Shown piece by piece: positions 7,308 to 11,646 of a DNA stretch of 11,646 bases. The stretch lies in contig JAEOSL010000111.1 in the NCBI GenBank assembly GCA_016840385.1, positions 1 to 11,646 on the forward strand. Reading direction: 5' to 3'. The position numbers and the translations under genes are program-made. The stretch comes from Candidatus Thorarchaeota archaeon. Lineage in GTDB: Archaea > Asgardarchaeota > Thorarchaeia > Thorarchaeales > Thorarchaeaceae. Under the pieces are notes generated by a model, which saw only the letters and a list, made by a program, of their open reading frames with translations, was not told the origin of the DNA and did not search any database. Numbering within the stretch: the first letter of the stretch is position 1; the number at the start of each line of letters is the position of its first letter.

Positions 7308-8540
7308 GTTGCACTCCGCAGCCTTTGTTACATCTCCTGCCTGTTCGAAGAGACTATGAGCTACAACCCAAGTACGCTTTGCTTCATCAATCCTGTCTAG
7401 AATTTCCAGCATGAGTGCTCGATAATAGAGATGCATCGGATTGCTGGGTTCAACTGAGAATGCTTTGTCGAAATCATCTAGAGCATCTTCATGCTTCTCT
7501 AGGGAATAGAAGATTAGCCCTCTTTGATGGGCAACATCGGCATTATCTGGTTCCAGTGCAAGGGCTGTGTTGAGATACTCCAAAGCTGTACTCTCATCCT
7601 GCATCAGGAGCATTACTGCTCCATTCCGTACCCATGCCTTGACATACTCGGGATTTGCATTGATTGCTTTCTGGTATGCATTTGATGCCTGTTGGTATGA
7701 TTTTCTTGATCTATGTAGGTCTCCTTTCTTTATCCAGAGTTCAGGGTCGTCGAACTTGATACTTATCGCCTTGTCATAGTAATAGATTGCAGTTTCAGGG
7801 TCGCTCTGGTCAAAATGGATATCTCCCATTGTGGCTAGAGCATATGGTTGTTCTGAATCAATAGCAAGTGCGTCAGTCAATATTGCAATAGCTTCATCAT
7901 GTTGTTTCAAAGCAAAGAAAACATTCCCTAACTCCATCATTGCAGGGAGAAATTGGGGATTGTGTTGAATCGCCCTCTTCAACCACGTGACTGCAACTTC
8001 TACCTTTCCAATAGTTTTGAAGTATTTGCCTTTCACAAGGAGCGCTCTTGGATGGTCTGCAACAATGTGTAATGCTCTATCTAGATTCTTATTGCACTCT
8101 TCATTTTCACCCAAACGCAATTGTGCTTGAGCAAGATACACAAGCGCTGCAACATTATCCGGTTCTATTGCTAAAGCGCTTCCAAGACAGCTAATCGCAT
8201 CCTTAGGGTCTCCAACAAGTAGGTATGTAAGTCCCATATTGATCCATGATCCAACTTGTTCACTATTTAGACCTAGGGTCATTTCATAGAGAATGATAGC
8301 ACGTCCGTAGTTAGCTTCTCGAAGATGTAAATCTGCTAAACGTGAAAGCATGGGGGGTACTCGCTCATCATACTTTATTGTATCCAGAACTTTCTGAAAA
8401 TCCCTTTCAAGGTCTCCAAGCTGCCTTCTCTCACGTGTCATGATTGCCACTGGTCGAATCCTCTCAGGTACGATATCACCCGTAGGATTCTGCTTGTCGA
8501 GTTTGGTTGTTATCGACTCTAGCAGCTCGTCAGTATTCAC
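7284..8540 (-). CDS. TPR-repeat protein (about ten tetratricopeptide repeats)
   Basis: This 418-residue protein has no signal peptide or TM helix and is presumably a cytoplasmic scaffold. A charged N-terminal stretch (residues 1-60) precedes about ten 34-residue TPRs up to about residue 405. They show the canonical W/L--G/A-Y/F--A-A pattern with Pro at the repeat boundary (EPDN, NPQF, NPEY, EPDN and EPSN endings). TPR stacks bind peptides or other proteins; nothing identifies the partner. The start is GTG at 8538-8540, supported by GAGGGG (complement of 8547-8552) 6 nt upstream. It is convergent with the GNAT fusion and separated from the upstream YhhN-family gene by a hairpin, so it likely has its own promoter in 8553-8639. 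I could not place its TATA box with confidence. Confidence 0.88.
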   Translation of the reverse strand: MNTDELLESITTKLDKQNPTGDIVPERIRPVAIMTRERRQLGDLERDFQKVLDTIKYDERVPPMLSRLADLHLREANYGRAIILYEMTLGLNSEQVGSWINMGLTYLLVGDPKDAISCLGSALAIEPDNVAALVYLAQAQLRLGENEECNKNLDRALHIVADHPRALLVKGKYFKTIGKVEVAVTWLKRAIQHNPQFLPAMMELGNVFFALKQHDEAIAILTDALAIDSEQPYALATMGDIHFDQSDPETAIYYYDKAISIKFDDPELWIKKGDLHRSRKSYQQASNAYQKAINANPEYVKAWVRNGAVMLLMQDESTALEYLNTALALEPDNADVAHQRGLIFYSLEKHEDALDDFDKAFSVEPSNPMHLYYRALMLEILDRIDEAKRTWVVAHSLFEQAGDVTKAAECNVRIKRIV

Positions 8541-8639
8541 TCTGGTCCCCTCAAAGAATCTGTACTATTATTCTTATCAAACTTTGTAACTTCCATCAGA
8601 CCCACTGGAAATGGATTGTGTCAAATATTCTCGAAGAAA

Positions 8640-8676
8640 TAGAGGTAACTACTATAATTCGCGATAGTTACCTCTA
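8640..8676 (-). terminator. Hairpin downstream of the YhhN-family gene
   Basis: TAGAGGTAACTA (8640-8651) and TAGTTACCTCTA (8665-8676) form a perfect 12-bp stem with a 13-nt loop. It lies about 40 nt beyond the 3' end of the YhhN-family gene and before the promoter region of the TPR gene. Only a weak T-rich stretch follows on the - strand. A terminator is the simplest reading. Confidence 0.5.
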
Positions 8677-8716
8677 GTTGATATTCTCCCTATCTGGGTG
8701 GGCGTCCGCGTCGCAT

Positions 8717-9400
8717 TCAGAATATGTATGCAAACACGCTAAGTGAGAGGAGGAATATAGCCAGATAGTATGTTGGCATTATCAGAAGATCAGGTTTAGA
8801 GAATTTGTGATGGAACTCGTTGATTGCAATGATCGAGTCTGATATGATGAAGAATAGCGCACCAATTACTGGAAGGAATCCCCAGAGTGCACCTGTTGTT
8901 AGCCAGAGTAGTAGGGATGTACTGATGGTTGCTGATACTAATATGAAATAGAACGAACCCGCCTTCAAGACGAAGTCCGGCACCTCTGGTCCAGAAGCTT
9001 GGAGATATCTGATGAACAGGAACACGTAAACAACAAACCCTCCTAGGCAACCAATTGCGATTAACATGTTTGTGAAATCTAATGTCAGACTAATTGCTTG
9101 CAAAAGGAAGTTCACTGTAAAGAACAAATGTGCAAAGAGGAACATACCTATTCCCGGAATGATGTCTTTCTCCATTGCAACATCTCCCAACATACAGAAG
9201 AACAATGCAATTCCGAGAAGAATGTAGAACAAGGAACCTGATGGTAATGCATAGAATACATAGCCAAGGGCTAACAAAGTCGGAATCGCTTTGACGACTG
9301 TTTGATATGATGCTACTGCAACATCTGGGAATCGATCCTGTAGAATCGAGGAAATTATTGCAACGACCCAGAAGATTGCACTATAGATGAGTAGTGACAT
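8717..9400 (-). CDS. YhhN/TMEM86 family membrane protein (lysoplasmalogenase-like)
   Basis: This 227-residue protein (ATG start) has about eight hydrophobic helices and the family's hallmarks: a KAIPTLL segment (Lys37), an FFCMLGDVAM helix with Asp73, the F-FAHLFF motif with His91, and GALFFIISDSIIAINEF with Ser187-Asp188 near the C-terminus, then a TYYLA helix. Characterised relatives (TMEM86A/B, bacterial YhhN) cleave the vinyl-ether bond of lysoplasmalogens. The true substrate in an archaeon with isoprenoid ether lipids is open. The length fits the family. The start is ambiguous: an in-frame TTG at 9424 adds 8 residues but has AAGGG immediately adjacent (no spacing). A TATA-like TAGATAAAAA (complement of 9441-9450) predicts transcription starting near 9420, so ATG 9400 is preferred. 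It is a single-gene unit closed by the hairpin at 8640-8676. Confidence 0.85.
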   Translation of the reverse strand: MSLLIYSAIFWVVAIISSILQDRFPDVAVASYQTVVKAIPTLLALGYVFYALPSGSLFYILLGIALFFCMLGDVAMEKDIIPGIGMFLFAHLFFTVNFLLQAISLTLDFTNMLIAIGCLGGFVVYVFLFIRYLQASGPEVPDFVLKAGSFYFILVSATISTSLLLWLTTGALWGFLPVIGALFFIISDSIIAINEFHHKFSKPDLLIMPTYYLAIFLLSLSVFAYIF

Positions 9401-9440
9401 AGTCCAATCAACAAGCGATTCCAACCCTTAAGTTGTGCGA

Positions 9441-9450
9441 TTTTTATCTA
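9441..9450 (-). promoter_or_regulatory. Probable TATA box of the YhhN-family gene
   Basis: TAGATAAAAA on the - strand lies about 25 nt before a predicted start near 9420. It is in the 154-bp divergent region 9401-9554 between the YhhN-family gene and the Fe-S gene. The BRE position is not purine/A-rich, so support is moderate. Confidence 0.4.
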
Positions 9451-9451
9451 T

Positions 9452-9471
9452 GCAACAATCCTGACCTGCTT
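9452..9471 (-). repeat. Copy a of a 20-24 nt repeated tail motif (QVRIVA-stop remnant)
   Basis: GCAACAATCCTGACCTGCTT matches 18 of 20 bases of copy b (10654-10673) and resembles copy c (11042-11061). Read on the - strand it encodes KQVRIVA followed by TAG. The frame has no start codon and is closed by TAA at 9505-9507, so it is not a gene by itself. It sits in the divergent promoter region, beside the TATA box of the YhhN-family gene. Confidence 0.55.
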
Positions 9472-9540
9472 TGTTTTTTCGTTATAGAAGGTTTTTTCTG
9501 GAGGTTAGACCACTTTTCTCTCTACAGATTTTCGTGGTTT

Positions 9541-9546
9541 AGGTGA
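9541..9546 (+). promoter_or_regulatory. Shine-Dalgarno site deciding the Fe-S protein start
   Basis: AGGTGA lies 8 nt before ATG 9555. An in-frame GTG (9543) is part of this SD and so is unlikely to be the start. Confidence 0.7.
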
Positions 9547-9554
9547 GAATTGTT

Positions 9555-10643
9555 ATGTCAAACGAAACAGATGTCTATAGAGATTTGCAGCAACACCTGG
9601 ATAGTTTTCCAGTAGGATTTCCAGCAACTGAATCCGGTGTGGAAATCAGAATGCTGAAGAATTTGTTCACTCCCGAGGAAGCCAAAATAGCAACCAAGCT
9701 CACCTTTGCCGCTCATGCAACTGAGCCACTCGATAGTATTTTTGAACGATTCAAGTCTTCCGACATGACACGTGACATGTTAGAAACCGCTTTGGATCGG
9801 ATGGTGGAGAAGGGTCTCCTTCTCTTCCAACAGGAGGGGGATCAAAAGTACTACAATAATGCACAGCTGGCAGTAGGAATTTACGAGTTTCAAATCAGTC
9901 GATTGTCACCGCAGTTTCTCGATGACCTCTCCCAATATTTCAAGGAGGCATATGGAAAGGAGTACATGGGTGCTAGGCCGACGCAACTAAGAGTCATCCC
10001 TGTGGATAAGAGTTTCACACACAAAGATACTGTGGCCATATATGATGTGGCCCGAGAGCTAGTGAATGACTCAGAGGGTCCGTTCATGGTAGCCCCTTGT
10101 GTATGCCGTGAGGGTCGGAAACTCGCAGGAACGACCTGTGAAGTCACCCAACGGAAGGAGACCTGTCTAGGTTTTGGTCCTATCGCACAACAATACATCA
10201 ATCAAGGTTGGGGCAGAGAAATTTCCAAAGATGATGTTCTTACTTTAGTTTCAGAGAGTGAGAATGAAGGCCTTATCCTTCAGGTAAGCAACACCAAGGA
10301 GATTCAAGTCTTCTGCAGCTGCTGCAGCTGTTGTTGCGGTCTCCTACGGATGAAAAAGAGAACTCCAAGACCTGTTGAGTTCTTTACGACCAATTTCTAT
10401 GCAGGTGTTGATGTTGATCTATGCACAGGGTGTGAAACCTGTGTGGATCTGTGTCAAATGGATGCACTCAGACTGGAGGATTCTGTTTCATTCGTGGACC
10501 TAGATCGTTGCGTTGGTTGTGGCATCTGCGTCACTAGTTGTCCAGAAGGTGCACTGACCTTGTGCCGGAATGAAGAGCAAAGTGAACCCCCTGCTACTCT
10601 TGAGGACCTATTCCAAGCAATATCCGAGCGGAAAGTCAGGTAG
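9555..10643 (+). CDS. Winged-helix, cysteine-rich, 2x[4Fe-4S] ferredoxin-like protein
   Basis: This 362-residue soluble protein has three parts. Residues about 1-105 open with PVGFPATESGVEIRMLKNLFTPEEA-like sequence and form a winged helix. I recognise this N-terminus from uncharacterised 4Fe-4S proteins common in anaerobic bacteria and archaea. The middle carries CVC (182, 184), then C195 and C204, and later the unusual cluster CSCCSCCCG (254-262). The C-terminus has two classical ferredoxin motifs, C290-x2-C293-x2-C296-x3-C300 and C319-x2-C322-x2-C325-x3-C329. Each ends in a normal C-x3 spacing, although the usual Pro after the fourth Cys is Gln in the first and Pro in the second. It likely binds two [4Fe-4S] clusters and perhaps another metal centre in the middle domain. 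A redox-sensing or electron-transfer role is plausible; no substrate or partner is visible. It is convergent with the 92-residue gene. Confidence 0.85.
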   Translation: MSNETDVYRDLQQHLDSFPVGFPATESGVEIRMLKNLFTPEEAKIATKLTFAAHATEPLDSIFERFKSSDMTRDMLETALDRMVEKGLLLFQQEGDQKYYNNAQLAVGIYEFQISRLSPQFLDDLSQYFKEAYGKEYMGARPTQLRVIPVDKSFTHKDTVAIYDVARELVNDSEGPFMVAPCVCREGRKLAGTTCEVTQRKETCLGFGPIAQQYINQGWGREISKDDVLTLVSESENEGLILQVSNTKEIQVFCSCCSCCCGLLRMKKRTPRPVEFFTTNFYAGVDVDLCTGCETCVDLCQMDALRLEDSVSFVDLDRCVGCGICVTSCPEGALTLCRNEEQSEPPATLEDLFQAISERKVR

Positions 10644-10668
10644 GTCTTCTTAGGCAACAATCCTGACT
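10634..10668. terminator. Possible hairpin at the convergent 3' ends
   Basis: AGTCAGG (10634-10640) and CCTGACT (10662-10668) make a 7-bp perfect stem with a 21-nt loop enclosing the Fe-S protein stop codon. The right arm lies inside repeat copy b. The stem is short, so support is weak. Confidence 0.25.
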
Positions 10669-10688
10669 GGCTTCAGGGTTTGAATCAT
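10650..10688 (-). repeat. Copy b of the tail repeat, readable as a 12-residue ORF with ATGA overlap
   Basis: GCAACAATCCTGACTGGCTT plus CAGG (10654-10677) matches 23 of 24 bases of the 3' end of the TSP3 gene at 11042-11065. On the - strand it reads MIQTLKPVRIVA-stop. Its ATG overlaps the TGA of the 92-residue gene (ATGA at 10685-10688). It could be a translated micro-ORF, the remnant 3' end of a lost paralogue of the TSP3 gene, or the residue of a frameshift that once joined it to the 92-residue gene. Confidence 0.5.
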
Positions 10689-10963
10689 CGTGTGAAATAC
10701 CAAATCATCACGAAAATCAGTGGCATGATTAAAACAACTAAGAATAAGACTGGATATCCCTGTCTATCCATGGATTTGAAGTATCCAGCTACACAAATAG
10801 AACCTCCCATAATAATGGTGATAAGTAGCGACATCATGAGAGGTGGTTGTAAAGCTAAAGGGATTATTCCAGTCACTGCAAATATGGTCATGATAACAAG
10901 ACAGGCAAGAACTGTAAATGCTCCCACAGCGAAAGCAGGGTTGTATCCTTTATTGTACTCCAA
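10685..10963 (-). CDS. Small three-TM membrane protein
   Basis: This 92-residue protein is nearly all hydrophobic. Three helices lie at about residues 10-32, 41-61 and 71-90, joined by a short GYFKSMDRQGYP loop (60-71) that is the only charged internal part. I do not recognise the family. The start is TTG (10961-10963), supported by AGGAG (complement of 10973-10977) 9 nt upstream; no in-frame ATG fits as well. The gene lies 74 nt downstream of the TSP3-repeat membrane protein on the same strand, so the two may be co-transcribed. The stop TGA overlaps the ATG of the tiny ORF made by repeat copy b, hinting that the annotated C-terminus may not be ancestral. Confidence 0.65.
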   Translation of the reverse strand: MEYNKGYNPAFAVGAFTVLACLVIMTIFAVTGIIPLALQPPLMMSLLITIIMGGSICVAGYFKSMDRQGYPVLFLVVLIMPLIFVMIWYFTR

Positions 10964-11037
10964 ATCTAATTACTCCTACCAGAGATTCATGTAATCCTAC
11001 TCTGACTAAGGTATTGAATTTTACGTATGCTCTCGTA

Positions 11038-11646
11038 TTATGCAACAATCCTCACTGGCTTCAGGTTCACAATCCTGTGCTCACCCTCGACACTGTCGTA
11101 TTCGACCATGCCAACAAGTTCACCCTCAGCACCAGGCTGTAGCTCGAACTCAATCTCCACCACTGAAACAGTATCTGGAACAATCTCTCCAATGGTTTCT
11201 GTCTTGATGGTGTCAGTAAGGTCTGGTACGCCCAGCACTACCTGTACGTTATGCATCGGATTGTCTGAGCCGTTTCGCACAACCACTCCGAACACAACCA
11301 GTCCAGCTCGAATCTTGTATTCCACAACAATATCCATGCCAGGTTCAAGTCCCAGACTCGCAGGTTCTGCCCTTGTGATGAACTCCTCAACAAAGTAGTT
11401 CTCCTTGATGCGTTTCACGCCCACTGCAAGAACAAAGATACCAGCGAATGCTATTACCACAGGCCATATCCAGTGCATTGTTGGCATAAAGTCTGCTCCA
11501 TCGAGTAAGCCATCCTGGTCGGAATCCGCCAGTAGCGGGTCAGACAAATATACAATGACTTCATCATAGTCACTCAAGCCATCTTGGTCAGTGTCAGCCA
11601 ATAGTGGATCTGTGCCGTAGGTATTCCATTCTACACCGTCAGAAAG
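11038..11646 (-). CDS. TSP3-repeat membrane protein, 5'-truncated by window edge
   Basis: The frame is open to the right edge, so the N-terminus is missing and the first in-frame TTG (11601) is not the true start. The 202 visible residues show three regions. Residues 1-55 hold thrombospondin type-3-like calcium-binding repeats: DTDQDGLSDYDEV (18-30), DSDQDGLLDGADF (41-53) and an earlier partial LSDGVEWNTYGTDPLLAD. Each is expected to bind Ca2+ through the Asp-rich loop. A TM helix spans about 59-77, followed by basic KRIK. Residues about 82-202 form a beta-rich domain ending in GEHRIVNLKPVRIVA. By the positive-inside rule the repeats are outside the cell and the C-terminal domain inside. The Ig/CARDB-like character is inferred from strand pattern only. 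Its 3' end is the source-like copy (c) of a repeat found at two other sites. Confidence 0.85.
   Translation of the reverse strand, partial: LSDGVEWNTYGTDPLLADTDQDGLSDYDEVIVYLSDPLLADSDQDGLLDGADFMPTMHWIWPVVIAFAGIFVLAVGVKRIKENYFVEEFITRAEPASLGLEPGMDIVVEYKIRAGLVVFGVVVRNGSDNPMHNVQVVLGVPDLTDTIKTETIGEIVPDTVSVVEIEFELQPGAEGELVGMVEYDSVEGEHRIVNLKPVRIVA
11042..11065 (-). repeat. Copy c of the tail repeat, in the 3' end of the TSP3 gene
   Basis: This is the coding copy of the repeat. It encodes LKPVRIVA just before the stop of the TSP3 gene. It differs from copy b by one base in 24 (GTG instead of GTC for Val). The identity includes synonymous positions, so recent duplication or gene conversion is more likely than selection on the peptide alone. 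Confidence 0.6.

Noticed and set aside
9543..9554. GTG start four codons upstream for the Fe-S protein
   Set aside because: The GTG is part of the AGGTGA SD for ATG 9555.
10314..10335. GCAGCTGCTGCAGCTG-type tandem/palindromic DNA
   Set aside because: It is explained by the Cys/Ser codons of the CSCCSCCC cluster.
10680..10994. 104-residue + strand ORF opposite the small membrane protein
   Set aside because: Its sequence is low in typical protein features, has no SD, and mirrors a minus-strand gene with a good SD and three clear TM helices.
1..11646. CRISPR array, tRNA/rRNA genes, transposase or integrase
   Set aside because: No evenly spaced direct repeats, no cloverleaf or rRNA-like sequence, and no recombinase motifs were seen on either strand by eye.

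Overview
The window looks archaeal. Promoters are TATA-box-like (best case: an RNWAAW-type BRE plus CTTTTATA at 3910-3923). Shine-Dalgarno sites are GGAGGTG/AGGTG-like, and three genes appear to use GTG or TTG starts. The protein content also fits an archaeon: an ArsR-like winged-helix protein, many small multi-pass membrane proteins, thrombospondin-type-3 repeats and a TPR protein. From general familiarity I would guess an uncultivated Asgard archaeon, possibly Thorarchaeota-like, but no rRNA or marker gene here proves it. I see no mobile element, CRISPR array or tRNA.

Region 1 (1-3188, + strand) is a gene string. It holds two paralogous multi-pass membrane proteins (the first cut by the window edge) separated by a strong hairpin, then an ArsR-like winged-helix regulator, then a membrane-anchored protein built from periodic TTGG/TTGA beta repeats. 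The last three genes are tightly packed (4 nt and 1 nt gaps) with SD sites overlapping upstream gene ends. The string ends in an 18-bp perfect palindrome followed by T-rich DNA. The layout suggests a regulated envelope module.

Region 2 (3189-7278, + strand) has a SAM-dependent methyltransferase. A well-formed promoter follows, with a GntR/FadR-like palindrome at the predicted transcription start. It drives an 1103-residue protein that joins an N-terminal GNAT acetyltransferase to about 940 residues of beta-sandwich domains. These include two apparently duplicated galactose-mutarotase-like units.

Region 3 (7284-9400, - strand) has a 10-repeat TPR protein, convergent with the GNAT fusion and sharing a hairpin that spans both stop codons. 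Next is a YhhN/TMEM86 (lysoplasmalogenase-family) membrane protein.

Region 4 (9425-11646) starts with a divergent promoter region. On the + strand is a winged-helix/cysteine-rich/2x[4Fe-4S] protein. Convergent to it on the - strand are a 92-residue three-TM protein and, at the right edge, a truncated protein with extracellular TSP3-like calcium-binding repeats, one TM helix and a cytoplasmic beta domain. The 3' end of that last gene (encoding LKPVRIVA-stop) recurs as short near-identical copies at two other places in this region.

Boundaries are most secure where an SD decides the start (1774, 3967, 8540, 9555, 10963). Functions are family-level only.
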